41,683 bases of DNA from Thermodesulfovibrionales bacterium (GCA_020062545.1 JAGUWD010000029.1:79672-121354); one strand, 5' to 3'. Positions 33,888 through 41,683 are shown, numbered from the stretch's first letter. The notes: generated from the sequence alone by a model not told the origin. Numbers and translations: made by a program.

Positions 33888-34586
33888 ATGGAAAAAGGCA
33901 CGAATACAGAATTGATAATGGGCTTCCTTAAGGATCTCCCCATATTCAAAGGACTCCCTGACAGACATTTGAGACATCTGTCAGGTGATTTCATTGTTCG
34001 TAATGTGAGTAAAGGCGAGACTATATTCTATCAGTCCGACAACAGCACAGACCTTTATATAGTCCTTGAAGGGACTGTGAGGGCATCCCTTCTGAATCAT
34101 GATGGAGAGGAACTTATACTCGCAACATTCTGCAAGGGGAATTTCTTTGGCGAGATGAGCCTCCTCGATGGCAAGCCCAGGTCTGCAACAATGATAGCAG
34201 TAGATGATTCAACGCTTGGCATATTAAGGCGGGAGAAGTTTCTCCTTGCAGTCAAAAATGACCCGATGATTGCCATTGACCTGCTTTCGGCAATTGTCCA
34301 GAGGATGAGAATGGCAAACGGCATGATAGAATCCCTGGCATTTTTAGATGTGAGCCAGAGGCTTGTAAAGCTATTATTGCAAATTGCAAAGACAGAGGGT
34401 TATAAGGATGAAGACGGATTTTTCAGGATAAAGAAACTCACACACCGGGAGCTTGCAGCACACACAGGCGCATCAAGGGAGGCCATAACCAAGGTTATGA
34501 AGGTGCTTGCCTTCAGAGAGATGGTAAAAGAGAAGGGCGGTTATTTTTTGATTTCACCCGATGCGGAAGATGTGTATAACGAATAA
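33888..34586 (+). CDS. Crp/Fnr-family transcriptional regulator with cAMP-type binding pocket
   Basis: A 232-residue protein with a cyclic-nucleotide-binding domain (about 15-130). The phosphate-binding cassette is FFGEMSLLDGKPRSATMIA; the Glu and the Arg-Ser pair are the residues that contact cAMP in E. coli CRP. A dimerisation helix (about 125-160) and a winged helix-turn-helix (about 180-225, with LTHRELAAHTGASREAITKV) follow. There are no Fnr-type N-terminal cysteines, so iron-sulfur sensing is unlikely. It is divergent from the mla operon. With a complete adenylate cyclase encoded in the same window it could be the cAMP receptor. No operator could be confidently identified in front of the neighbouring genes. 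Confidence 0.94.
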   Translation: MEKGTNTELIMGFLKDLPIFKGLPDRHLRHLSGDFIVRNVSKGETIFYQSDNSTDLYIVLEGTVRASLLNHDGEELILATFCKGNFFGEMSLLDGKPRSATMIAVDDSTLGILRREKFLLAVKNDPMIAIDLLSAIVQRMRMANGMIESLAFLDVSQRLVKLLLQIAKTEGYKDEDGFFRIKKLTHRELAAHTGASREAITKVMKVLAFREMVKEKGGYFLISPDAEDVYNE

Positions 34587-34666
34587 TTAAGGAAGGTGAA
34601 TTGGCACTTGAAAATATGGGCTTCCAGATTTACACTTGAGCTTATACTAAAAGAGGAGGTATGCCT

Positions 34667-35791
34667 GTGTGTAAGAAAGTAATAGTAGTTCTTTTGTTTC
34701 TTATTGTCCTTCCTACCTCAGAAGCCTTATCTCAGATTAAATGCGTCGATGCCGAAGGTGAAGCCATTATTGTAAACAATGATATCCCCTCTGCAAAGGC
34801 AGAGGCAATAGCACGGGCAAAATGGTCAGCAGTAGAACAGGTGGTTGGCGTTGAGGTGAAGGCTCAGTCTGTAGTGCAGAATATGGCCCTTGTTGACGAC
34901 GCTGTGAGTAAAAACATAAGGGGGTTTGTTGCAGGATATAAGCTATTACAACAAGAAAACAGAAAAGATACGATGTGGGTAAGGATAAATGCATGTATTG
35001 AGCCCACAAAGGCAAAAGACGCCATATCTTCCCTTGCCCTTAATAACTCCGTGGTTGTATTCATTCCCGCAAAGAAACCGGGGGGTATAAGAGAGGAATA
35101 TGAGGAGACCAATATATTGTCAGAGAATCTTATCGGAAGGCTGACAGAGCAGGGATATACTGTTGTCGATGTCGCACCGACCCATACATTGGAAGCAAAA
35201 GAGGTTGAAAATGCGATCAAGAGCGGCAATTTCCTGACCCTGAGAAGCCTTGTGTATAAATTCCTCTCAAACATCCTCCTAATAGGTAAAATCGATTATG
35301 CTATTTCCACAAAAAAGGGAGAGGGCATAGGATACGGCATATCCATGCCTTTTAATAATGTAACGGTAAGGCTCACCTATCGCATTATAGCAAGGGACAA
35401 TACAGGGAAGATGGTTATACTTACATCAGGTACCGAGGAAGGGAAGGGACTTGCAGCGGGTGTTGAGGATGCTGTGGCAAGTGGAATGAAGGAGTTGTCG
35501 CAGAAGATGACGCCGGTTATTCTTGAAAAGGTTTCCCGGTATATAAAGGGAGTTGCAAAGAAGGTGCAGGTCAAGGTTACAGGCGTTAGTGATATGAGCA
35601 CCAATTTTGAGGTCAAGGAAATTCTCCAGAATATAGCATGGGTTACCAATGTTGAAGATAAAGGGCTTGGCGAGTTTATCGTAAGCTATCCTGAGAATTC
35701 GGTATACCTGGCAAACAGCATAGGTCAGAAGGGTAATTTTAAAATAATAGACTTTTCACCATATTCGATAACCGTTGCATATCAGAGATGA
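34667..35791 (+). CDS. Exported FlgT-N/LPP20-like protein
   Basis: About 374 residues. The GTG at 34667 is preferred: the ribosome binding site AGGAGGT ends at 34660, directly against an in-frame ATG at 34661, which leaves no spacer for that ATG but six bases for the GTG. A signal peptide (ending SEALS) is followed by a domain resembling the FlgT N-terminal/LPP20 group (about 22-110, with AEGEAIIVNNDIPSAKAEAI and WSAVEQVVGVEV). A longer middle domain (about 125-270) and a C-terminal alpha/beta part ending YSITVAYQR complete it. FlgT is an outer-membrane H-ring component of Vibrio flagella, but no flagellar genes are in this window. It is followed by a CsgG gene after 29 bp. Confidence 0.72.
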   Translation: MCKKVIVVLLFLIVLPTSEALSQIKCVDAEGEAIIVNNDIPSAKAEAIARAKWSAVEQVVGVEVKAQSVVQNMALVDDAVSKNIRGFVAGYKLLQQENRKDTMWVRINACIEPTKAKDAISSLALNNSVVVFIPAKKPGGIREEYEETNILSENLIGRLTEQGYTVVDVAPTHTLEAKEVENAIKSGNFLTLRSLVYKFLSNILLIGKIDYAISTKKGEGIGYGISMPFNNVTVRLTYRIIARDNTGKMVILTSGTEEGKGLAAGVEDAVASGMKELSQKMTPVILEKVSRYIKGVAKKVQVKVTGVSDMSTNFEVKEILQNIAWVTNVEDKGLGEFIVSYPENSVYLANSIGQKGNFKIIDFSPYSITVAYQR

Positions 35792-35820
35792 GGCTTTAAG
35801 ATACAAAGGAGGAGTATTTT

Positions 35821-36741
35821 ATGACAGTAGTGAAATGGCACCAAAAAATAGTGATATTTTTTTTATTTTCCGTATTAATCGTATTTCAGGGATATGCGGC
35901 AGATGCCGGTGTCAAGAAGATAGCTGTACTTGATTTTGAGGACGCTGCAGTATCGGCACACTTTCAGGCAAGAAACTTCAAAATCGGACGTGCGGTTGCA
36001 GATATCCTGGTTACAGAACTCGTCAAGGATGGGACTTTCAAGGTTATAGAAAGGAGCCAGTTGGAAAAGGTCATCAGCGAGCAGAAATTATCGGCAAGCG
36101 GACTTGTGGATACATCAGAGGTAGCAAAGATAGGGAAGATTTTAGGTGTGAGTGCTATTATTGTCGGAAGTGTTACGCAGTTTGGCATAGACTCAAAGGT
36201 CATGGGCATTTTTGGTATCGGTGTTAAACAGAACTATGCCAGGGTTGCCGTTAATGCACGATTGATAGACACAACAACTGCGGAGATTCTCAATGCTGCT
36301 GAAGGCTCTGCTGAAGAATCGGCATCCGGTGTGCGTATAGAGGGTCTTGCAAATATTGATGCATCGAATATGGCAAATACGATTCTGGGGACTGCAACAA
36401 AGAGCGCACTTGCGAATATCGTTAAACAATTCAAGGAGCAATCAGCTAAATTGAAAGAGACTGTGATTAATGCAAAGGTGGCTTATGTGGATAAGACGAA
36501 TAAGACATGTATTATAGATGCAGGTAAAGACCATGGAGTAACCAACGACACCATATTTTATGTAGTCAAGGTTGTAAAGGAGATAAAAAGCCCTACAACA
36601 GGAGCAGTCATAAAAAGACTGACCGATGTTGTGGCAGAGTTGAAAGTTATCGAAGTCGAAGGTTCAAATGCAACGCTTTTGTGTGTGAGCGGCAAATGCG
36701 ATGTTATCAAGGAAAACGATGATGTATCCACATCGAAATAA
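35821..36741 (+). CDS. CsgG/HfaB-family outer membrane protein
   Basis: A 306-residue protein. A signal peptide (about 1-28) is followed by KKIAVLDFEDAAVS, ILVTELVKDGTFKVIERSQL and KIGKILGVSAIIVGSVTQFG, the standard CsgG core, and then a C-terminal extension (about 210-306) of beta strands (AYVDKTNKTCIIDAGKDHGV). CsgG forms the curli export pore in Enterobacteria. This one lacks the lipobox cysteine, since the signal ends in an Ala-rich type I site (GYAADAG), and no curli subunit is encoded nearby. The start follows AAAGGAGGAG. With the LPP20-like and FlgT-like neighbours it may form an outer-membrane ring. Confidence 0.9.
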   Translation: MTVVKWHQKIVIFFLFSVLIVFQGYAADAGVKKIAVLDFEDAAVSAHFQARNFKIGRAVADILVTELVKDGTFKVIERSQLEKVISEQKLSASGLVDTSEVAKIGKILGVSAIIVGSVTQFGIDSKVMGIFGIGVKQNYARVAVNARLIDTTTAEILNAAEGSAEESASGVRIEGLANIDASNMANTILGTATKSALANIVKQFKEQSAKLKETVINAKVAYVDKTNKTCIIDAGKDHGVTNDTIFYVVKVVKEIKSPTTGAVIKRLTDVVAELKVIEVEGSNATLLCVSGKCDVIKENDDVSTSK

Positions 36742-36827
36742 AAGTGTGAAAATTACCTTTACATGGCATCTCACAGGGGTGTAAACTTGCTTCAGAATGG
36801 CAAATGAAAAACAGGAGGTGTTTTAAA

Positions 36828-38081
36828 ATGGGCAATAGGCAATGGGCAATAGACAATGTGCAAAGGGATAAGAGACTATGGATTTTACTATCCATCACAA
36901 TATTTGTCCTGTTATTTCTTTCTAATTGTGCTCCGAAGGAGATTGCTAAGTGTACTTCTCCCGAGGACAACCAGCAGCATCACTATTTAATGGGGATGAA
37001 GGCTCTGGAAGACGGCAGGATTGATGTAGCACAGAGCAAATTTGACAGGGCAATTTACTGCGAAGAGAAATTCTCACCGGCTCATAGCGGGCTCGCCATT
37101 GTCACTGCTGAGAGGGTGAAGAAACAGGCCGATGCAGGATTCAGAAAGGTTGAGGTTGAAAGAGCCCTTGATTATCTTAAAAAGGCTAAAAAGCTCGCGG
37201 AGACCAATGAAGACAGATTTAATTATCTTACGGCAACGATAAGGGTTCATACTGCCCTCAAACTGAACAACTGGCTTAAAACAGTAGAAGATGCCTTTGG
37301 AGATATTCGTGAATTAAAGGTTGATGAAAATAAATTGATATACTATCAGGGCACAGAATCTGCAAGCTATTTTATGGGCATTGCCTATCTCGAGGCGCTT
37401 GAATTCCAGCAGGCACGGGATAAGTTTGCGGATGTTCTCAATGCAAAAAGAGAGGGCAAATGGCATGAGAAGGCCGACAGGGCATGGAAAAAGACAGACA
37501 AGATTGTTCGTGCAATAGCAGGGATAACAGTGGGTGATGTTGGAAGGAAAATAGCTGTCAAGGACTCGATTACACGCGGGGATCTTGCTGCACTATTGGT
37601 TGACGAGATGAAGATCGACAAACTCTTTGCAGGCCGTATACCTGCTCAATCCCGGATTGATAAAATGAAGGCTGAATTTACACCTGCAGATATTCTTAAT
37701 TATCACTTCAAAGAGGAAATACTCACTATTTTGAAATGGAAGGTCAGAGGCCTTGAGCCAAAGTATGATGAAATGACAAAGGCATATTTATTTAAGCCTA
37801 CAGATGTTGTAAGGCGAGGGGAGATGGCATTTATCCTTGAGGATGTTTTAATAAAACTTACCGGCGATGAAAAGATGGCCACTGCATTCTTCGGACATTC
37901 TAAATCTCCATTTCCTGATGTGCGGCCTACATCGCCATTTTATAATGCCGTTATGAATATGACTACAAGGGGGATAATGGAAGGGGAGTTGTCGGGTGAG
38001 TTCAGGATTGACTCACCTGTGGACGGATCAGAGGCAATCCTTGCCATAAGGGTACTGAAACAGAGAATGAATGTTTATTAA
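36828..38081 (+). CDS. Lipoprotein with TPR-like region and C-terminal SLH-like domain
   Basis: About 417 residues. ATG 36828 was chosen because AGGAGGTG precedes it and the in-frame ATG at 36804 lies before that site. The first codons (MGNRQWAIDN) are encoded by a GGCAATA-type repeat. A lipobox (LLFLSNC) follows a hydrophobic stretch. Residues about 50-230 are helical and TPR-like (MKALEDGRIDVAQSKFDRAI, YLEALEFQQARDKFADVL). The C-terminal part has S-layer-homology-like segments (DSITRGDLAALLVDEMKI, DVVRRGEMAFILEDVL, FPDVRPTSPFYNAVMNMTTR). SLH domains bind cell-wall polymers, so the protein may tether the membrane to the wall. Confidence 0.82.
   Translation: MGNRQWAIDNVQRDKRLWILLSITIFVLLFLSNCAPKEIAKCTSPEDNQQHHYLMGMKALEDGRIDVAQSKFDRAIYCEEKFSPAHSGLAIVTAERVKKQADAGFRKVEVERALDYLKKAKKLAETNEDRFNYLTATIRVHTALKLNNWLKTVEDAFGDIRELKVDENKLIYYQGTESASYFMGIAYLEALEFQQARDKFADVLNAKREGKWHEKADRAWKKTDKIVRAIAGITVGDVGRKIAVKDSITRGDLAALLVDEMKIDKLFAGRIPAQSRIDKMKAEFTPADILNYHFKEEILTILKWKVRGLEPKYDEMTKAYLFKPTDVVRRGEMAFILEDVLIKLTGDEKMATAFFGHSKSPFPDVRPTSPFYNAVMNMTTRGIMEGELSGEFRIDSPVDGSEAILAIRVLKQRMNVY
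36829..36856. repeat. Heptamer repeat island within a coding start
   Basis: GGCAATAGGCAATGGGCAAT plus further degenerate units lies directly after the ATG of the SLH-like lipoprotein gene. It is read as GNRQWAIDN. It is related to the islands at 1692-1717 and 31106-31222. Confidence 0.75.
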
Positions 38082-38107
38082 TTGAAAATAAATAAGGAGG
38101 AGGAATT

Positions 38108-39025
38108 ATGAAAAGAAATGTATTTGTTGCACTGTTGATAGTTCTTGCGTTGGCAGGAGTTGCCTTTGCCCAGCAGGATACTGTTCCATCTCAGGCTGAC
38201 TTGAGGTTTCAATCAGCAAACCAGTGGTTGAACCAGAATAACCTTTCTATCACAACATCGCCGGAGCAGGCATTCATAAGCGATTATATCCTTGTCATGT
38301 CTGAAGGGCTTCCGTCTCCAAATGCAAAGTCTCCTGCACAAAAGAGGCTTACTGCCGAAAGAGCAGCAACAGCCCTTGCATACCGCCAGCTTGCAGAGAT
38401 ACTCGAAGGTGTAGCAGTGGTGGGTGATACCTTGGTAAAGGATGCCTCTCTTCAGTATGATGTTGTGAGGACAGCAGTCGAGGGTTTTGTAAAGGGTGCA
38501 AAGGTTGTTTACAAAGAGTATAATCCTCAGGAGGAAGTGGCTGTTGTCTTTGTAAAAATAGGCATGACAGGGCCGCAGAGTTTTGCAAAGGTCATGTACG
38601 AAAAGATGCTTGGAGATCCTTCGGTTAAGCAGGCCATGGTTGAGCCAAAGCCTGCATACCGTGCAAAACCGGTGCCTATCGAAGAGCGTTATGATGGTCT
38701 TGTTATCGATGCCACTGAGCAAGGTTTCAGGCCTGCCCTGATAAACAGGATTTTCACACCAAAGGGAGAAGTGCTTTATGACCCTTCAAAGATAAGCCAG
38801 AAGGTGCTTGTTGAGCAGGGGTGCGGCGAATACACAAACAGCATTGACAAGGCAAAGGCAGCACTCGAAACACGGGGCGTAAAGAATCCTTTGATTGTAA
38901 AGGCATCCGGAACGGTCTCTCCGTCAGACCTGCAGGTTACAGATGAGGATGCCGTAAAGATTTTCTCTGCAAACCAGAAGACGAACTTCCTTGCAGGGGC
39001 AAAGGTGGCATTTGTATTGAAATAG
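38108..39025 (+). CDS. Exported LPP20-family protein
   Basis: A 305-residue protein. A signal peptide (about 1-21, ending GVAFA) is followed by an LPP20-like domain (about 70-165) with RLTAERAATALAYRQLAEIL, EGVAVVGDTLVKDASLQYD, VEGFVKGAKVV and EVAVVFVKIGMTG. The C-terminal half (about 190-305) has YDGLVIDATEQGFRPALINR and IFTPKGEVLYDPSKIS, seen in LPP20/FlgP-related proteins. There is no lipobox, so it is probably soluble in the periplasm or assembled in a ring. The start follows AAGGAGGAGG. It lies in the CsgG/SLH/OmpA gene run. Confidence 0.83.
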   Translation: MKRNVFVALLIVLALAGVAFAQQDTVPSQADLRFQSANQWLNQNNLSITTSPEQAFISDYILVMSEGLPSPNAKSPAQKRLTAERAATALAYRQLAEILEGVAVVGDTLVKDASLQYDVVRTAVEGFVKGAKVVYKEYNPQEEVAVVFVKIGMTGPQSFAKVMYEKMLGDPSVKQAMVEPKPAYRAKPVPIEERYDGLVIDATEQGFRPALINRIFTPKGEVLYDPSKISQKVLVEQGCGEYTNSIDKAKAALETRGVKNPLIVKASGTVSPSDLQVTDEDAVKIFSANQKTNFLAGAKVAFVLK

Positions 39026-39061
39026 AGAACGGCAGTATTTAAAGCGGCAATGGAGGAGATA

Positions 39062-39463
39062 ATGAAGGCAGCAAAGATTCTTTTAATATCCCTTTGTCTG
39101 TTTCAATTTTTATTTTTTCGAGCAGCAACATCTGAAGGCGGTATTACACAATTAGTCATTGACGAATATCGTCAGGTAAAGGAAAGGGTTGAGAAACTTC
39201 CGCAGACAAAAGCAGGCAAATATGCAAAGGAAGTAGTAGAAAACGTATCGAGGAGCATCCTTATGGCAAGGGAAGGTCTGGAGGCAGGCGACGAGAAAAG
39301 GATGAAAGAGGCAGTTGATATGGCAAAGATTCAGATAACATTTGCTGAGGCAGTTGCTGAAGAGCGCGAAACTGCTGAGAAAATAGAGGTATTAAAGGCC
39401 GAACTCAAGTTGCTTGAGCAGAGACTGAATGATTATTTATCAGCAAAAGGAGCAGGGAGATGA
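39062..39463 (+). CDS. Small exported helical protein (DUF4398-like)
   Basis: About 133 residues. ATG 39062 was chosen because TGGAGGAG precedes it; an in-frame ATG at 39050 lies before that site. A signal peptide (about 1-24) is followed by a long all-helical region (QVKERVEKLPQTKAGKYAKE, GLEAGDEKRMKEAVDMAKIQ, KIEVLKAELKLLEQRLNDYL). This layout is like DUF4398 proteins, which are often encoded just before OmpA-like proteins. It overlaps the OmpA-like gene by 4 bp (ATGA), so the two are probably co-translated partners. Confidence 0.72.
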   Translation: MKAAKILLISLCLFQFLFFRAATSEGGITQLVIDEYRQVKERVEKLPQTKAGKYAKEVVENVSRSILMAREGLEAGDEKRMKEAVDMAKIQITFAEAVAEERETAEKIEVLKAELKLLEQRLNDYLSAKGAGR

Positions 39464-40539
39464 AAAAATTATTAGTTTTAGTTATTATTTTTTTTAATGT
39501 CTCCACAGGCATTGCGGCTGATAAGGAGAAAGTGTTTTATCAGATTGAGAAGGCAAGGTCTATAATCAAAGAGTTTACTGCTAAGCCCGAATCAGTAAAT
39601 TATGCCGATGATATTACTGTAGCATGGAACTATATTAAAATTGCAGAAACAGAATTTCAAAAGAACACAAATATACTCGGCAAACTAAGTGACCAGGCTG
39701 TTCCCACCATAATCCATTATGCAAATATGGCAGAACTCACAATTCGAATCGCTTTATCCCGTCTGGAAAAGGCAGGTCATGAAAAAGAAATATCCCGTCT
39801 GGAAGGGCTAATCTCTGATATAAAGGCAAAAATTAAGGTATTGGAGGATAAAGATGCAGAGATTATCAGATTGAAGAAAGAGGTTGAAAAGGCAAAATCA
39901 GACATAACAAAATTACCATCCGAGATCTCAAAAGAGAAGGATTCAGAAATTGAAAGGCTTTCAAAAGAGGTCTCTGCACTGAAATCAGAAAAGGAGGAAT
40001 TGAACACTAACCTCACTTCGCTTAAAAAGGAACTCGGTGATAAAAATAAGGCATTTGAAGCCTTACAGACAGAACTTAAATACAAGCTAACCGAACTTAC
40101 AAAAATGCAGAAGGATCTGCATTCACTGGGCAAATTAAAGGAATTTCTTGATGTAGTAGGTATGTTAGGGGTCCCTGTAAGAACATCGGAAAATGGAATA
40201 ACAATTATTATTCCGAGAAGGGATTTCATCAAGATTACAAGTAAAGGTGCTGTTCTCTCTCCTGGTTCGGAAAAGGTTATTGGCCAGCTTGTGTCTCTAA
40301 TAAAGAGATTCCCTGAATACAGGATAGTATTAAAAGTTTATGGTTTTGGACAGCCAGCTAAGAATGAAGGTATGAAAGCCACAGAGCATATGGCCATTAT
40401 GGTAAAAGATGCACTGCTTCAAAGAGGTAATATAGCAGCAGAGATGATTACCGCAGAAAGCGGCGGTAATATACCAATATTTCCAAAAGACGCTGTTGAG
40501 TTGAACAGGAGGGTAGAGATAACATTTTTGACCAAGTAG
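39460..40539 (+). CDS. OmpA-like domain protein with long coiled coil
   Basis: A 359-residue protein with a signal peptide (about 1-19). A helical DUF4398-like part (about 20-105) and a long coiled coil (about 105-220, rich in LKKEV and LSKEVSALKSEKEEL) are followed by an OmpA C-terminal domain (about 225-357, ending LNRRVEITFL). The usual diaminopimelate-binding Asp (in the TDxxG region) and Arg are not evident: the strand reads VLKVYGFGQPAKNEG and the helix TEHMAIMVKDALL. Peptidoglycan binding may therefore be weak or lost. It should span the periplasm near the outer membrane. Confidence 0.87.
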   Translation: MKKLLVLVIIFFNVSTGIAADKEKVFYQIEKARSIIKEFTAKPESVNYADDITVAWNYIKIAETEFQKNTNILGKLSDQAVPTIIHYANMAELTIRIALSRLEKAGHEKEISRLEGLISDIKAKIKVLEDKDAEIIRLKKEVEKAKSDITKLPSEISKEKDSEIERLSKEVSALKSEKEELNTNLTSLKKELGDKNKAFEALQTELKYKLTELTKMQKDLHSLGKLKEFLDVVGMLGVPVRTSENGITIIIPRRDFIKITSKGAVLSPGSEKVIGQLVSLIKRFPEYRIVLKVYGFGQPAKNEGMKATEHMAIMVKDALLQRGNIAAEMITAESGGNIPIFPKDAVELNRRVEITFLTK

Positions 40540-40593
40540 CGCTGATGGCATACTTATATGGAATCTTTTGAATATTCTCAGGGGGGTAAAGTT

Positions 40594-41196
40594 ATGTTAA
40601 AGAGAGCAACAACAATTTTAGCAGGATTGGTTTTATTGGCATCAGCAAGCTGTGCATTTGTTGACCAGAAGGTTGATTTGTCTTACGAAAGAACTGTCAA
40701 TGCAAGAGGTGGTTCAGGAGAGGTGTTTATTGCAAAGCCGAAAGAGCAGCATAGTCTTGTTAAGAAATCAAATAGCTGGGTTATCGGAACCGTAAAAAAT
40801 ACAATGGGAATGAAAACAGCAGATGTAGTTACAGAAAATAATATTGGAGACTGGATTGTGGGTGCATTGGTACAGGAGTTGAGCTTTGCAGGATATAATA
40901 CGAGGACCGTGTCGGAACTTCCAAGCGATGCATCAAAGGGGATTGATTTAACTGTTTTAAAGGTATTTGTGGATCAGGATCCAGGGTTCTGGACAGTAGG
41001 TGCTATAAGCGATATACAGTTTACAGTCGAGATATGGAAAAACGGCATTAAGGCAAAGGTACTGAACATTGCTGCAAAAGGTGACGAGCGGTCTATGGCC
41101 GGTACAGCCGAGACAAAGGGAATTTCTCTTCGCAAGGCAATGCAGGCTGCCATGCAGCAGGCTGTGCCCGAAATAATAAAAACATTGGAGTATTAA
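40594..41196 (+). CDS. Small lipoprotein (YajG-like)
   Basis: About 200 residues. ATG 40594 was chosen because CAGGGGGGT precedes it and a lipoprotein signal follows (LLASASC, Cys about 21). The mature part has ENNIGDWIVGALVQELSFAG, GIDLTVLKVFVDQDPGFWTV and AMQQAVPEIIKTLEY, resembling YajG-type lipoproteins that are periplasmic and of poorly known function. It ends 10 bp before the third caspase-type gene, whose product is also lipidated, so the two are probably co-expressed. Confidence 0.75.
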   Translation: MLKRATTILAGLVLLASASCAFVDQKVDLSYERTVNARGGSGEVFIAKPKEQHSLVKKSNSWVIGTVKNTMGMKTADVVTENNIGDWIVGALVQELSFAGYNTRTVSELPSDASKGIDLTVLKVFVDQDPGFWTVGAISDIQFTVEIWKNGIKAKVLNIAAKGDERSMAGTAETKGISLRKAMQAAMQQAVPEIIKTLEY

Positions 41197-41206
41197 GGAA
41201 GATTAG

Positions 41207-41683
41207 ATGATAGCAGGTTTGCGTATTAAAATTTTATTATCGAGCATTTTTTTAATAGCTGCAGGCTGCAGCATGTATGAGTTCAAAGACCCCACAGGAG
41301 CTCAGGTACAGATTGCATATGAGACCCATGAACAAGGGAAGTCACCTGTTGGCAAGCCACAGAAACAAAAAGAAGAACCTATCACAGACGACAAACTCCC
41401 ACCACCTCGACCCGACACCTATGCAATAGTAATCGGCATAGACTACAAGAAAAGAGATGACATCCCCAATCTCCAGTATGCATCAACAGATGCAAAAAAG
41501 ATATACAGCATACTCACCGACCCAAGATACGGAGGAGTCCCCAAAGAGAATGCAGTATTACTATTGAACGAGAAAGCAACAAGAAACGAAATGATAGCAG
41601 CATTAAGGAAGATAAAGAACTGGGACGGATATGTATATGTATATTACTCAGGACACGGAGCACCAAAGACAAAAGGGGATAAG
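41207..41683 (+). CDS. Caspase-like (C14) lipoprotein, partial (cut by window end)
   Basis: 159 codons are visible before the window ends. A lipobox (LIAAGC, Cys about 19) is followed by a proline-rich linker (about 40-75) and the start of a caspase p20 domain: YAIVIGIDYKKRDDIPNLQY, ASTDAKKIYSILTDPRYGG and YVYVYYSGHGAPKTKGDK. The catalytic His150 (YYSGHG) is present and the Cys lies beyond the edge. Unlike the other two caspase homologues it has no WD40 region in front. It is the third caspase homologue of the window and would be membrane-anchored. The start follows AAGGAAGATTAG with weak ribosome binding potential. Confidence 0.92.
   Translation, partial: MIAGLRIKILLSSIFLIAAGCSMYEFKDPTGAQVQIAYETHEQGKSPVGKPQKQKEEPITDDKLPPPRPDTYAIVIGIDYKKRDDIPNLQYASTDAKKIYSILTDPRYGGVPKENAVLLLNEKATRNEMIAALRKIKNWDGYVYVYYSGHGAPKTKGDK

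Overview
The window comes from a Gram-negative (diderm) bacterium of moderate GC. Evidence for an outer membrane includes a TolC-type factor, an Mla-type lipid transport operon, a CsgG-like protein, an OmpA-like protein and many lipoproteins. Arginine is mostly encoded by AGG/AGA, and most genes start with ATG behind a clear GGAGG-type ribosome binding site. The density of FecR, CHASE2, caspase, CHAT, TPR and LPP20-like envelope proteins suggests Nitrospirota or a deltaproteobacterial-type lineage. No rRNA or ribosomal protein is present to settle this.

Layout. (1) 1-4191, minus strand: larC, a TolC-like outer membrane factor, a MacA-like adaptor and the start of a MacB/LolD-type ATPase (cut by the window edge). 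(2) 4192-5186: a palindromic repeat element, a macro-domain gene and tRNA-Thr(CGU). (3) 5308-12246, plus strand: a tightly packed, overlapping operon of FecR-TPR protein, LPP20-like/DUF4384 protein, WD40-caspase and CHASE2-adenylate cyclase. (4) 12299-16504: a RelE-type toxin-antitoxin pair, a small membrane protein behind a leader ORF, and a large TPR-CHAT protease. (5) 16597-23414: a DUF4140/DUF4139 protein, a decayed WD40 gene, an LPP20-like/TPR protein, a frameshifted DUF2330-like/SHOCT gene, a serpin, a second decayed WD40 gene and a small membrane protein. (6) 23411-30274: a second WD40-caspase, a DUF4919 protein, a CHAT lipoprotein and a small exported protein. (7) 30282-33818, minus strand: mlaE, an ABC-like protein that has lost its ATPase motifs, mlaD and a TPR lipoprotein. 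(8) 33888-41683, plus strand: a Crp-type regulator, then a run of envelope genes (FlgT-N/LPP20-like, CsgG, SLH-like lipoprotein, LPP20-like, helical protein, OmpA-like, small lipoprotein) ending in a third caspase-type lipoprotein, cut by the window edge.

How the parts may fit together. The window holds three C14-type caspase homologues, two CHAT proteases and two remnants of the same WD40 family. All of the intact ones have a signal peptide or lipobox, so they should act in the periplasm or at the envelope rather than in the cytoplasm. A serpin with an inhibitory-type hinge and a predicted P1 lysine lies between them. A class III adenylate cyclase with all expected catalytic residues and a Crp-family protein with a cAMP-type phosphate-binding cassette are also encoded. 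I infer an exported caspase/CHAT signalling island, possibly serpin-controlled and linked to cAMP, that is evolving by signal-peptide sharing, domain swapping and gene decay. The domains are read from sequence. The system-level model is inference.

Three non-coding elements of 166-169 bp with long terminal inverted repeats, and several islands of a GGCAATA-type heptamer that has entered coding sequence, are the main repeat features.
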